A stretch of 64,000 nt of DNA from JAEWSN01 sp942493335 (GCA_942493335.1 OW818693.1:2666001-2730000); one strand, 5' to 3'; positions 7,070 to 16,235 are shown, numbered from the stretch's first letter. Notes: generated by a model not told the origin, from the letters alone. Numbers and translations: made by a program.

Positions 7070-7400
7070 TTATTTACCGCTTGTTTGTTGATAGCATCTT
7101 CCCTTTGTATTCATTGATTCTTCGTGATTTCCAATTTTCAGTATAGTTTCTTCATCAATATACAGGATTCTATCAGCATTTCTGACTGTTGATAAGCAGT
7201 GTGCAACAAAAAGCTGGTTCTGACTTTATAGACTACCTTGATCATATACCTCATCATACTTTCATTCTCTGTATCGATATTACTGGTGGTTTCAAATAAT
7301 ATGTCGATCCTTGGATTGGCAAGAACAAGCATGTAAAAGACAATAGCTGTTTCTCCACTTGAGCATTTTACTCCCTGAGTAGAAATCTCAGTATGATACC
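7070..7400 (-). pseudogene. Decayed 3' end of an ABC transporter ATP-binding gene
   Basis: Read on the minus strand, the frame shows a degraded ABC signature and Walker B region: QGVKCSSGETAIVFYMLVLA stands where 'LSGGQ.QRlaiARAll' is expected, NPRIDILFETTSNIDTENE where 'NPkilILDEATSslDt.tE' is expected, then VRTSFLLH for the H-loop. After a frameshift it continues with the familiar transporter end (GNHEESMNTKGRCYQQ, compare 'G.HeeLl...G.Y..l'). The catalytic Asp-Glu is lost (F-E) and the sequence ends abruptly near 7400. The lost gene was probably an ABC exporter of the permease-ATPase fusion type. Confidence 0.75.
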
Positions 7401-7551
7401 GATTGGGCACTGGGCCAGCCGGCTTTTACGGACATTGAGAAGAGTGACACCACGCTCTATAATGGAAACAGGAAAGATGGGCGAAATGGCCATCGGCACC
7501 AATTACGGCATCACGAAGTATACGCGGAGCATGTTGTACGAAAGGTTGAAC

Positions 7552-8430
7552 ATGGGCAATCGAGAGCTACGGACGCACACAAAGGAACCCTATGCCGACG
7601 ACATCATTCGCGTTCATTTCGCGGGATATATTCATTGTGCCAGCCATAGTGAAATCGATTATCATCGGAACCCCGGTTTCGAGATCTGTCTGATCCCGAC
7701 CGGGAAGGGCCTTTTTAGGATTGATGAGGACGTCTTCCCGGTCGGCAACGACCAGGTGTTTCTGACAAAAGCTCCTCAACGTCATGGTGGCTGGCCATCT
7801 CCAGATTCACCGTTTCGAATTCTCTACCTGTGTGTATCCATATTGGGTGGCAACGCTTGTTCCGACCCCGTGTGGGCGGATTTGAACCAAAGGCTGGACT
7901 CGGTTCTCCACCCAGTTTGCCGGGATGAAGGGGATCTTCGCGATGTTCTTCAGCGCCTTCTATCAGAAGCGGCCAATCCCGGACTTCATGCCCGTGAGTT
8001 GATCCGTAGCCTTGTTTTCCAGCTGCTTCTGCTCACCGTGCGGGATTTCGAGGAAGCCCGGGCTGGCGATACGATCAAGAAGCACCCTCCCACCCTCTCT
8101 ACTTCAGTCATTCGACACATTGATGCCCATCTTGGTCAGCCGCTTAGTCTCGATGCCATTGCATCCTCTCTTCATTACAGCATATCGACGATGAGCAGAC
8201 GATTTCGTGCCGAAACTGGCTTCTCCGTCATGGAATATTGCCATATTGCCAGGCTTGAAACGGCCAAGAATTGGCTTTCGGAGAATCCGGAAACAGTTTC
8301 GGAAATAGCCGATGCCCTGTGTTTCAACAGTATCCATCACTTCAGCAATGCTTTTCGGGCGGCCTACGGTCTTTCGCCGACGCAATATAGAAAGCAGGCT
8401 GTCCGCAACCGATTCCAAGCGCCCATCTAG
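7552..8430 (+). CDS. AraC-family transcriptional regulator with cupin-type sensor
   Basis: About 292 residues from the ATG at 7552, which has AAAGG upstream; the frame continues further upstream but without family resemblance. The N-terminal cupin-like part includes HRNPGFEICLIPTGKGLFRI and GNDQVFLTKAPQRHGG. The C-terminal ~100 residues hold two helix-turn-helix units: LSLDAIASSLHYSISTMSRR and VSEIADALCFNSIHHFSNAF, ending GLSPTQYRK. Such proteins usually bind a small sugar-like ligand and activate an adjacent gene. The next gene, 213 bp downstream on the same strand, is the methyltransferase-like gene at 8644, a plausible target. The 213-bp gap holds a possible -10 (TATAAT near 8613) but no good -35. 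Confidence 0.88.
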   Translation: MGNRELRTHTKEPYADDIIRVHFAGYIHCASHSEIDYHRNPGFEICLIPTGKGLFRIDEDVFPVGNDQVFLTKAPQRHGGWPSPDSPFRILYLCVSILGGNACSDPVWADLNQRLDSVLHPVCRDEGDLRDVLQRLLSEAANPGLHARELIRSLVFQLLLLTVRDFEEARAGDTIKKHPPTLSTSVIRHIDAHLGQPLSLDAIASSLHYSISTMSRRFRAETGFSVMEYCHIARLETAKNWLSENPETVSEIADALCFNSIHHFSNAFRAAYGLSPTQYRKQAVRNRFQAPI

Positions 8431-8643
8431 ATGTCACTTGTATTTCTGAAATCAATGCAAATTCAACACTTTTGACCGGAATTTGCAAATCAGAAGCGAA
8501 TTCCTGTAAATCCGCACGTTGAAAAATGCAGTACAATCATTCTGTCGAGTCGATTGAATGCACGAAAAAACGAATGATGAACATGAAGAAAACGTATTTC
8601 TTTTGGAAGCGCATATAATTTTGTTGAAGGCGGGTACAGGCTG

Positions 8644-9864
8644 ATGATCACGCATGATGAACGAATTCTTCTGCGGGAACTGGCAAAAAAACTCCGGGAA
8701 TGTGCAGAACGGCCCATCGAAGCAGAGAAGCGACGCCTGTGGACCGACCACAACGACCTGAAAGCAACGCGACCTGTCATCTTCTGCGATCCGGAAAACG
8801 GCTGGGATGAAATCATCCCGGAAACAGCGTTGCAATCAACGGGAGAATTGGCTCGCTCCTGGGAGATGCGCCTGCGCAAGGAAATCTGTTGGGCGGACAA
8901 AATGATGGATGACAAAGTGATCGATGCCGTCTTTGAAATCGGTTATGAAGCAACCGAAACCGACTGGGGCATGCACGAACAGAAAATCGGTGGCGGACAC
9001 GGGCATGCTTATCGCTGGGAACCCCCGCTGAAGGACTATGCGAACCTTGATAAACTAAGATTCCCAACCATCTCTGTCAATCAGGATGCAACATGGAAGA
9101 TGCTGGAACTGGCCCGTGATCTATTCGAACCCATTCTCACGGTCCGTTTGAAGCACAAATGGTGGTGGACTCTCGGCATGACCTGGACAGCAGTAAATCT
9201 ACGCGGGCTGGACCAGTTGATGTACGACTTCTATGATGAGCCGGAATCCGTCCATGCCATGATGGCCATCCTGCGCGACGGTACAATGTCAAAACTCGAT
9301 TATCTTGAGAAAAACGGACTGCTGCATGCCAATACTGGCAATACCTATGTGGGTTCCGGTGGTTTCGGATTCACGGAACAACTCCCGGCAGACATCTCTG
9401 GTGCCACACTCCTGAAAAACATGTGGGGCTTCGCGGAAAGTCAGGAAACGGTTGGGGTTTCACCCGAAATGTTCGCGGAATTCGTCTTCCCATACCAATT
9501 GCCGCTACTCGCCCGTTTCGGAATGAACTGCTACGGCTGCTGCGAACCGGTCAATGCCAGGTGGGACATGTTGAAAACCATTCCCAACCTGCGCCGCGTC
9601 TCCGTCTCCCCATGGGCGGATATTGATGTGATGGCGGAAGCGCTCGGAGATCGCTACCTTTTCTCCAGTAAGCCAAACCCGGCGTATCTTGCCATACCGG
9701 AAATGGATGCGGTTCATGCCCGCCAAAGTTTACGCGACCTGATCCGACGCACCAAAGGCTGTCGACTTGAAATCATCATGAAAGACAACAACACACTCGG
9801 GAAGAATCCCGAAAATGCGTTCGATTGGTGCCGCATTGCGAGGGAAGAAGCCGAAGGCGCATGA
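8644..9864 (+). CDS. Uroporphyrinogen-decarboxylase-like (URO-D/MtaA-related) protein
   Basis: 406 residues. The C-terminal two thirds look like the URO-D barrel family that includes corrinoid methyltransferases: MTWTAVNLRGLDQLMYDFYD, a glycine-rich YVGSGGFGFTEQLP, YGCCEPV with neighbouring cysteines, LRRVSVSPWADI, and FSSKPNPAYLA. True heme-pathway HemE proteins are shorter (about 350) and carry different active-site segments, so porphyrin decarboxylation is unlikely. Many relatives demethylate small methylated compounds using a corrinoid protein, but none is encoded nearby. It is preceded by an AraC regulator, suggesting an inducible catabolic role. The substrate is unknown. Confidence 0.75.
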   Translation: MITHDERILLRELAKKLRECAERPIEAEKRRLWTDHNDLKATRPVIFCDPENGWDEIIPETALQSTGELARSWEMRLRKEICWADKMMDDKVIDAVFEIGYEATETDWGMHEQKIGGGHGHAYRWEPPLKDYANLDKLRFPTISVNQDATWKMLELARDLFEPILTVRLKHKWWWTLGMTWTAVNLRGLDQLMYDFYDEPESVHAMMAILRDGTMSKLDYLEKNGLLHANTGNTYVGSGGFGFTEQLPADISGATLLKNMWGFAESQETVGVSPEMFAEFVFPYQLPLLARFGMNCYGCCEPVNARWDMLKTIPNLRRVSVSPWADIDVMAEALGDRYLFSSKPNPAYLAIPEMDAVHARQSLRDLIRRTKGCRLEIIMKDNNTLGKNPENAFDWCRIAREEAEGA

Positions 9865-10158
9865 GCAAATAATCTGGCTTCGCCAGGGGATACTCAATGC
9901 CTTAACACCAGCTTTTTCACGGCATCAGCGTTGCAGGAAGCGCCATGTACCGTATAGAAGTACTGAACCTGGGATCTCTATTCAGTAAAAGGTGGGTCAC
10001 CACAAACAGAGTCCCGAAGCGGCCTTCGCATATGCATCACCGGAGTGAAGTACATGGATTGTCCTTGCGACTTTTTACTGCCGTTTTCCTGCAAGTGGAT
10101 GTACGCAAGCAATGCGCGCGTTCTCAGAGGTCTGCCCGCGGCAGTCGGCTGTACACAA
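9865..10158. other. Intergenic region between convergent genes
   Basis: No gene or strong terminator is evident. Frames here are short, lack start signals, and show no familiar pattern. The kinase-like gene on the minus strand ends at 10159 and the URO-D-like gene on the plus strand ends at 9864. Confidence 0.5.
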
Positions 10159-11010
10159 TCAACATGCCCGCATTCCCTCAAAAATCAACCCGGCCAGATT
10201 CGCATAGTCGAATCCCGAATCACCGGACCCGATCTGCAACACGGCCCACATCGCATTCCAGAATTGGACGATGTATTTCATCTCCTTGAGGCTTTCTGTG
10301 TGTTCAGGCATATGAGGCTGGAAGTACATCCCCAGAAAACATTCACTCTCCTCGTCCGAGAAAGAATGGCACAGACAGGCGAGATCGAAGAAGATATCTC
10401 CCGTCCCTGCATATTCCCAATCCAGCACCCTTACCGTGCCGTCATGCAGAAAGTTGTTCGGAAAGGGATCATTGTGGCAAAGGCCGGTATGGGTTTCCGC
10501 TTTGCACATCCGGGCAGCACGGATCCGTTTCATCCTGGCCATCAGTTCCCCAAGATCATCCGGCAGCGGAAGATTCCGTTCACGCGCTGTGGAGATGCGG
10601 TTCTCGATATCGTTGTACGGATCGAACCGCTTTTCGATCAGCGGAAGCGCGTGGATTTTCCGGAATGTTTCCGCGATCTTGCGCATGTTGTCCGGGACGG
10701 CAACATCCTTGTCCGCCCACTTCTCCCCTTCTATGAAACGGGTGATCATGTTACCTGTTTCTGTCGAAAAATAGACAATCTGCGCACCGACGCCGATGGC
10801 ATCGACCTCGCGCATGGCCGCCAGTTCCGCATGCCGATCTATGCCGAGTGAGGTTGTATTCGGACTGGCAATACGGACCGCATACTTCACCAACCTGTCG
10901 GATACGATGTAATTTTGGTTTGTGAGTCCATCTCCCTGATAAATAATTTCTGTTTTTTCAGGATCCCAACCCAGATTCTCCCGAATCATGCAGGCAAGCG
11001 ATTCATCCAT
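10159..11010 (-). CDS. Choline/ethanolamine-kinase-like phosphotransferase
   Basis: 283 residues, normal size for LicA-like kinases. The nucleotide loop region is GDGLTNQNYIV. The catalytic HxD-type motif is LCHNDPFPNNFLHDG, and the metal-binding aspartate is in VLDWEYAGTGDIFFDLAC. These are the hallmarks of choline/ethanolamine and aminoglycoside-type phosphotransferases. The likely reaction is ATP-dependent phosphorylation of a small alcohol such as choline, possibly feeding phosphocholine decoration of surface glycans as in LicA pathways. No cytidylyltransferase or transferase partner is nearby, so the substrate is open. The ATG at 11010 follows AGGAGAATGTATC; that site lies at the edge of a 22-bp tandem repeat. 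Confidence 0.82.
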   Translation of the reverse strand: MDESLACMIRENLGWDPEKTEIIYQGDGLTNQNYIVSDRLVKYAVRIASPNTTSLGIDRHAELAAMREVDAIGVGAQIVYFSTETGNMITRFIEGEKWADKDVAVPDNMRKIAETFRKIHALPLIEKRFDPYNDIENRISTARERNLPLPDDLGELMARMKRIRAARMCKAETHTGLCHNDPFPNNFLHDGTVRVLDWEYAGTGDIFFDLACLCHSFSDEESECFLGMYFQPHMPEHTESLKEMKYIVQFWNAMWAVLQIGSGDSGFDYANLAGLIFEGMRAC

Positions 11011-11020
11011 GATACATTCT

Positions 11021-11109
11021 CCTGTCATTTCGCATTGTGTTTTCCTGTCATTTCGCGATGTGTTTCCTGTCATTTCACAATGTGCTTCCTGTCATTTCGC
11101 GATGTGTTT
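11021..11109. repeat. 22-bp tandem repeat, four copies, at the kinase start
   Basis: Units beginning CCTGTCATTTCGC start at 11021, 11044, 11066 and 11088, each 22-23 bp, with a few substitutions. On the minus strand each unit contains ATGACAGGA, so the array repeats an SD-like AGGA and an ATG directly upstream of the kinase start. The array ends with a diverged fifth unit near 11110. Confidence 0.92.
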
Positions 11110-11355
11110 CCTGTGATACATCGATGCATATCCCTTCCATTTCTTGATCATTCCGGGCCCTCTGTCCGTTTTCACATCCACATGGAAATCATGCAGCGGC
11201 AGGCGCATATCCAGCTTCCGGCAGGTTCGACATACGGGAATTGACGGCGGGAGCAGAACCGGTCCCAGGTCCTGTTGAAATAGGGTTTCCCGAGCAGGAA
11301 TGAAAGGGGAAGTGTGGAAGTCCAGATGAATTTGCCTGTAGGGTAGTTCCGTCAT
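11092..11355 (-). pseudogene. N-terminal fragment of a glycoside-hydrolase-like protein
   Basis: An ATG at 11355 with GGAGG upstream opens MTELPYRQIHLDFHTSPFIP, which matches the opening of a family of bacterial hydrolase-like proteins (GHL6-type, 'PYRQIHLDFHTS..Ip'). The similarity stops there. The remaining 67 codons have no recognisable pattern and the frame ends inside the 22-bp repeat array. A full-length protein would be over 600 residues, so this is a deletion remnant. Loss of the rest brought the kinase gene next to the repeat. Confidence 0.5.
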
Positions 11356-11743
11356 ATGGGAGCCTCCGATGGAAACGGACTCAATATCATACAATCCCAT
11401 TGTGGCTTGATTTTTCCATACCGGATTCTCCAGATGTCTGTTTGCTCGGAATTTATGATGATTGGGAACATCATCGACACTCTTTTGGAATCGTTTCCAT
11501 TCTATCTCTGATGCCAGCTGCTGTAAAGGTGCAATGGATTGCAGGTTGGTCACATCCAACTGCGGTGTCAATCTATCCTATTCAGGCGGGTTTTGCGGCA
11601 GTGGTACGAGCGCAGCCCGAACTCCCCGCGGCTTCCATTCGATGCCCCGCCTCCTGGCAAGCCTTTTCCTGCTCATTGCGTGACACCTGCTCCCTGATGT
11701 GAAGTCGTTGATGTTGCGCAACTTGCGCCTCTTGAATGCATCT
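11356..11743. other. Intergenic stretch without a recognisable gene
   Basis: Several short frames exist on both strands, none with a start signal or familiar protein pattern. It may hold the promoter of the fragment gene at 11355, but I see no good -35/-10 pair. Confidence 0.45.
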
Positions 11744-14233
11744 TCACTGCCCTTGTGTTTTTTGCCTCGCTAAAAGTTTCAGTGCCACATCCCCATTCAT
11801 CGGCCTGCTGATGAGATAGCCCTGAATCATGTCACAACCGCATGCGCGCAGGCACAGCTTCTGGACATCCTGTTCAACCCCTTCTGCAACAACGCTGTGC
11901 TCAAATTTGTGCGCCATGGAGATGATATCCCCGACAATGGACTTGTCCGGACCAAGGAGGATGATGTTGTCAACGAACGACTTGTCTATTTTCAGACAGT
12001 TGATATTCAACTCCCATTCCCGGGACAGCGAAGAATACCCCGTCCCAAAATCATCGATGGAAATATGCAATCCCGCACACTTCAATTTACCAAGGGTGCA
12101 ATTGATGTCCGAATAGTTCGATGCAAAGATGGATTCGGTCACTTCAAGACCTATCATCTCGGGACGAACATTCATTTCGGCAATCATGTTGAGCAGATTC
12201 TGATAAAAATCCTTCTGCAGAAGTTGAAGAATGGATACATTCACAGAAACAATGATCTCACAGAAGCCTCGGTTTTCGAGTTCTTTCATGAACCGTAAAG
12301 CCTGACGGATCACCTTTTCACCAATCGGGATAATCAGTTTCGTTTTCTCCGCCATAGGGATGAATTCTAGCGGCGGCACAAATCCAAGCTGTTCACTGTT
12401 CAGTCTCGCCAACGCCTCAAACCCGCAGATCTGATTGGTCCCAAGCTTCAGGATCGGCTGATATTGCAGATAAAGGCCTCCATCCTGCTCCTCTGTGGCA
12501 ATCTCGTTCAGTTCCCGTTTTAGTTCCTGCTCACGATAAATCTTGGACTCAATATCTGCATTGTAGAAGCAGATTCCAAAATCCCGCTCGTTCAAGTCCA
12601 GCGCCATCTCTGAAATAATCAACAGCTTCCTTAGCATTTGATCCGCATTGAGCGTGCTGTCCTTTTCGACTTGAACGACGCCAATCCCGCCGCCGATGCC
12701 TTCGATTGACAGAATCGCCTCAAGATTGTCAGCCATCAACTCGCAAAAGGCATTCAACTCATCTGTATCATGGTATCCTTTTACATAAAAAACAAACCTG
12801 TTCTCGTATGTGTTAAAAAGCATTCGTGTATCTGTGCAGTGCTTCTGAAGGGCCTTGACAACATTTCGAATCAGATCCTGCGAGTAGTGAAATCCATACA
12901 TGGCAGTCAATGATTGAATGGAACTAAGGTTGATACTGACAAGGGCTCTCTTTTCGACCGTTCCCGCGGTTGCATCCCGGTCAAGCATTTTCTCCAGATA
13001 GTCATAGTTGTGCAGCCCGGTAAATCTGTCATGTTCACTACTGTACTTCAACAAGTCCTCTATCACTTTTCGATCAGAAATGTCTACGACAATCCCCTCA
13101 AGCGCATCAACACCACCCAATTCATTATAGATTCCTTGCCCCTTCTCGAGTACCCATTTGCGTGTACCCGACGCAGTCAGGATTTCATACTCATAACTGA
13201 AGGGAAGGCGTTTTTTTAGGTCTTGTTCCCACTCCAGCCAGAGCTTTTCCTGATATTCTGGTGCAATGATATCGTTGTAGGACAAATCCCTGTTGTTCAC
13301 CAGGCTTTCAGGCGGATACCCCGTCAATTCCAGACACCCGGCCGATACAAACTGAATCGTCCAGTTCCTGTCATACAGGCATCGATACGCCATGCCCGGC
13401 AAATGTGACAATAGAACGGATTTGCTGCGTTCGCTTTCAACCAATGCCCGCTCAATCACCTTTCTCTCGGTAATATCCGTCATCAGCGCGATATGGTTCT
13501 GCTGGTGGTGTTCTGATAATTTGAGCGACGCAACAAGCATGTGCACCCAGACATGAGAGCCGTCTGGTTTCACGAACCGTTTGTCCATTTCGTATTTGTC
13601 AATTTCACCGGCTTGGAGTTTCTCATAATTTCGCAAGTCCGCATCCAGATCATCAGGATGTGTGATTTTTGCCCAGCCCAAATGATTCAACTCTTCTTTC
13701 GATCGTCCCGAAATCTTTTCAAAGGCAGGATTGATGCTGAAGTATCTGTTCTGCAGTGCGGGAACCGACTCATTGCTGTGTGAGATGGCAATTCCGATTG
13801 GAACCTGCATGAAGATCTTGTCAAAGGTTATCCCTTGCTCATACAACTTCTGCTCAAGCAACTGTTGGGTATGAATCAGGGCGGAATGCAGATCGATTCT
13901 GGCTTTTAAGGTCTCCACGTGAATTGGTTTCCGAATAAAGTCTACGGCGCCCAGTCTCAATCCCTTGATTTCGTTATCCGTTTCATCATGATTCGTCAGG
14001 ATAATCGCGCGTAATTTTGCATAACGTTCTTCTGACCTTATCGCCTCCAGCAGTTGGAATCCATCCATCATTGGCATATGCAAATCGACGATCAGCAACC
14101 CAATGTCAGGATTCATCTCCAACTGCCGCATGGCATCATGGCCATCCTTGGCATTGACTACATCATATTCGCACAACATGCTTTGGACGATCATCCGATC
14201 TGTCGCAGAATCATCAACTATCATGATCTTCAT
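11744..14233 (-). CDS. Response regulator with two PAS domains, degenerate GGDEF and EAL phosphodiesterase
   Basis: 829 residues. Receiver domain 1-120: MKIMIVDDSATDR, phospho-acceptor Asp50 in LLIVDLHMPMMDG, and RKPIH with the conserved Lys. PAS/PAC units occupy roughly 140-265 and 275-395, the second ending VVDISDRKVIEDLL. The GGDEF-like domain (~405-555) has NTYENRFVFYV where GGDEF should be, so it cannot make cyclic-di-GMP. The EAL domain (~575-825) keeps GFEALARL, NVSILQL, EVTESIF, IDDFGTGYSSL, LKIDKSFV and AEGVE, so it is probably an active c-di-GMP phosphodiesterase. No membrane segment: a cytoplasmic hub responding to phosphorylation and PAS ligands. ATG 14233 follows AGGAGGAAGACCATCG. 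No cognate kinase is adjacent. Confidence 0.93.
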   Translation of the reverse strand: MKIMIVDDSATDRMIVQSMLCEYDVVNAKDGHDAMRQLEMNPDIGLLIVDLHMPMMDGFQLLEAIRSEERYAKLRAIILTNHDETDNEIKGLRLGAVDFIRKPIHVETLKARIDLHSALIHTQQLLEQKLYEQGITFDKIFMQVPIGIAISHSNESVPALQNRYFSINPAFEKISGRSKEELNHLGWAKITHPDDLDADLRNYEKLQAGEIDKYEMDKRFVKPDGSHVWVHMLVASLKLSEHHQQNHIALMTDITERKVIERALVESERSKSVLLSHLPGMAYRCLYDRNWTIQFVSAGCLELTGYPPESLVNNRDLSYNDIIAPEYQEKLWLEWEQDLKKRLPFSYEYEILTASGTRKWVLEKGQGIYNELGGVDALEGIVVDISDRKVIEDLLKYSSEHDRFTGLHNYDYLEKMLDRDATAGTVEKRALVSINLSSIQSLTAMYGFHYSQDLIRNVVKALQKHCTDTRMLFNTYENRFVFYVKGYHDTDELNAFCELMADNLEAILSIEGIGGGIGVVQVEKDSTLNADQMLRKLLIISEMALDLNERDFGICFYNADIESKIYREQELKRELNEIATEEQDGGLYLQYQPILKLGTNQICGFEALARLNSEQLGFVPPLEFIPMAEKTKLIIPIGEKVIRQALRFMKELENRGFCEIIVSVNVSILQLLQKDFYQNLLNMIAEMNVRPEMIGLEVTESIFASNYSDINCTLGKLKCAGLHISIDDFGTGYSSLSREWELNINCLKIDKSFVDNIILLGPDKSIVGDIISMAHKFEHSVVAEGVEQDVQKLCLRACGCDMIQGYLISRPMNGDVALKLLARQKTQGQ

Positions 14234-14590
14234 CGATGGTCTTCCTCCTGGCGAGTGTCCGCAGCCGAGGGTTGTTCCGGCGCACACTCAATACTACCAC
14301 TGATGCACATGAGCAGAAACAGAGTAACCAAAATTTGGCACCCTTTCTCTTCATCAGCATACCAGTCCAGATCACTTGTGCCGGGGATGATCAACAAGGA
14401 AAACCCCAAGCCAAATTGAACCTCACAAAGCTTTATCCAGTTGGCTCAACACTGCAAAAGAAGATCAGAAACCACGCATTCAGTCTCCGGAACTCACAGC
14501 TCGAATTATAACGCCATGGTAGAAGGGTGCCATGTGTGATGGTGATCCCGACCTGAACGAAGATAACGAACCGGGTAGCTTTCCCCTTCT
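14234..14590. other. Intergenic region upstream of the EAL gene
   Basis: No gene recognised. It must contain the promoter of the minus-strand EAL gene and the 3' flank of the HD gene, but no consensus promoter or terminator stands out. Confidence 0.45.
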
Positions 14591-15076
14591 TCAAAAAAGG
14601 CGATCAAACAAGCAGCTCCCCGTGCGGGTTCTGAAAATCTTCTCCCGCACACTGCGAATGGCAGATTCACCGGAGCCATCCTCGAACAGGTTGACCAGAA
14701 AATCCGCTTCCACAAGGATCTGATGATCCAGGTCCTGTATGTTTTCATACCTGTGGTGATGTGCAATCAACCAGCAGATGCGATCTATGACCTCCCCATC
14801 GATACAAAGCCGAGTGAGCAGCGTTATTGCTTCCGGTGGCCCCTCTATTTGCTGATGGACCCCTGATGCATTCCCATACTTGGCTTCACTATTCCGGATC
14901 CCGATATCATGGGTGATGCCAGCCAGTTCCAGAATCAGCTGCGTCCGATCATCAAGCGCCTCCCCCTGACCGATCACGCGCGCAAAGCTGTGAACTTTCA
15001 GAAAATGATGAATACGACGCGGATCCCCTTTGTTGTACTCAATCATGGCCGAAATCACCTTGCTGCATATATCCAT
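14591..15076 (-). CDS. HD-domain phosphohydrolase-like protein
   Basis: 161 residues. The metal-binding pattern of small HD proteins is visible: a first His in RRIHHFLKVHSFARVIG, the HD doublet in LAGITHDIGIRN, then LIAHHHRYENI and a downstream Asp in LVEADFLVNLFED. Such proteins hydrolyse phosphate esters of nucleotides or similar compounds, and the natural substrate here is unknown. Residues after ~140 (SVREKIFRTRTGSCLF) form the usual C-terminal helix. It lies about 360 bp upstream of the EAL gene on the same strand with no obvious functional link. Confidence 0.85.
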   Translation of the reverse strand: MDICSKVISAMIEYNKGDPRRIHHFLKVHSFARVIGQGEALDDRTQLILELAGITHDIGIRNSEAKYGNASGVHQQIEGPPEAITLLTRLCIDGEVIDRICWLIAHHHRYENIQDLDHQILVEADFLVNLFEDGSGESAIRSVREKIFRTRTGSCLFDRLF

Positions 15077-15079
15077 AAA

Positions 15080-15229
15080 TGCACCCCGCTGCAGATTGAC
15101 GACACAAAGCTTATTGAAGGGATAACCGAGTACAGATACGGCAAGCTGACCTCAGAAGAAACCCCTGTCGTCCTTGGCGTAAGCAGCCCCACTTTTTTCA
15201 GGAAGCTCAAGAAGAAGACGGGCAGCTGA
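15080..15229 (+). pseudogene. Helix-turn-helix fragment, possibly from a recombinase or transposase
   Basis: A frame on the plus strand reads KLIEGITEYRYGKLTSEETP then VVLGVSSPTFFRKLKKK and stops. This is the pattern seen at helix-turn-helix ends of serine recombinases and some transposases ('Y..GkLs..EaA.lLGvS..TfyrrLk'). There is no start signal and the sequence overlaps the 5' end of the HD gene's region, so it is a remnant at best. Confidence 0.4.
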
Positions 15230-15243
15230 CGAAGGAAAATACG

Positions 15244-16182
15244 CTATTCTCCTGGCAGCAGGCGAAAATCGAAGGGTTTGTCCCGATCACAGACCAATAC
15301 GCCGTCCCAGATTTCCAGTTCGGCCACCTGGATCGAGGAGCGCTTCCGTTCTCCTGCGGCAACATTGACTCCCGCAGTGTGCAAGGCTTCACCAGGATGT
15401 GTGAAATAGAAGAGGAAAGCCCGCTCCCCCTGTACGAGAACATCGGCATGATGGCCGAATGCGCCATCTTCGTTTCGGACTCCCGGTTTGTCCAGAATGT
15501 CCGCCTGACGGGTCCAGGAGACCCCGTCATCGGACTGGTACACGCCAAGACCACGCCAGAAGTCGGTCACCAGCCAGTAGCGATCCTTCCAGAAGAACAC
15601 ATTGGGTCCTTCGTGCGCACAGTCCGTCACCACCGGCCCGACGACCCGCCAATGGAACAAGTCGTCGCTCTCCGCGGCAAAGCTTTGGCTTTCATGGTTC
15701 TCGTCCTTGTAGAGCATCCGCCAGCGCTGATCCGGCATGCGGTACACGCAGGCATCGATGACGCGTTCCGAGGACAGGGACAGCCTCGATTCAAACTGCC
15801 AGTCCCAGAGATTCCTGCTTGTATAGTGGAGCATGGACCGGGGGAAATCCCAGGTATCCGGCACACCCCGCACATAACTCGCATACATGTGGAAAATCCC
15901 CTCGTGCAGCATGACTTCCGGTGCCCAAAAGGTGTTCCGGCCTGGTTCAATGGCCAGGTTCGGCAGAATCCCGCGATACAGCCAGTTTAACCCGCCATCA
16001 TTTGAAGACACCACCCCGATGTCCGTCCCATGCACCCAGGCGTGTCCGGAACCCGGGGCATCGGCGCGCCGGTTCGTGTACAACATCCACCAAGCCTGCT
16101 CCTCCGGGTTCCAGATGACGGTCGGATCGGCGGCTCCGTCGTGGATGGGATCGCGGTACAACGGAGCGTTCGGAATCTGCAT
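15244..16182 (-). CDS. GH43/GH32-like five-bladed beta-propeller glycosidase
   Basis: 312 residues from the ATG at 16182, which is preceded by AGGAGGAGTAAACGC. Five-bladed propeller features are evident: an N-terminal aspartate in YRDPIHDGAADPTVIW, NTFWAPEVMLHEGIFHMYAS, a central VIDACVYRMPDQRWRMLYKD, and a glutamate in HEGPNVFFWKDRYWLVTDF. The repeating 'D...G..W..' strands fit the clan. Members hydrolyse arabinosides, xylosides, fructosides or galactosides; the specificity cannot be read from sequence. There is no signal peptide, so it probably acts on imported oligosaccharides. A short unknown ORF lies 53 bp upstream on the same strand. Confidence 0.8.
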   Translation of the reverse strand: MQIPNAPLYRDPIHDGAADPTVIWNPEEQAWWMLYTNRRADAPGSGHAWVHGTDIGVVSSNDGGLNWLYRGILPNLAIEPGRNTFWAPEVMLHEGIFHMYASYVRGVPDTWDFPRSMLHYTSRNLWDWQFESRLSLSSERVIDACVYRMPDQRWRMLYKDENHESQSFAAESDDLFHWRVVGPVVTDCAHEGPNVFFWKDRYWLVTDFWRGLGVYQSDDGVSWTRQADILDKPGVRNEDGAFGHHADVLVQGERAFLFYFTHPGEALHTAGVNVAAGERKRSSIQVAELEIWDGVLVCDRDKPFDFRLLPGE

Positions 16183-16235
16183 GCGTTTACTCCTCCTTCG
16201 GTCCTTGGTCTTCCCTTTCCACATCAGGATCAAGA

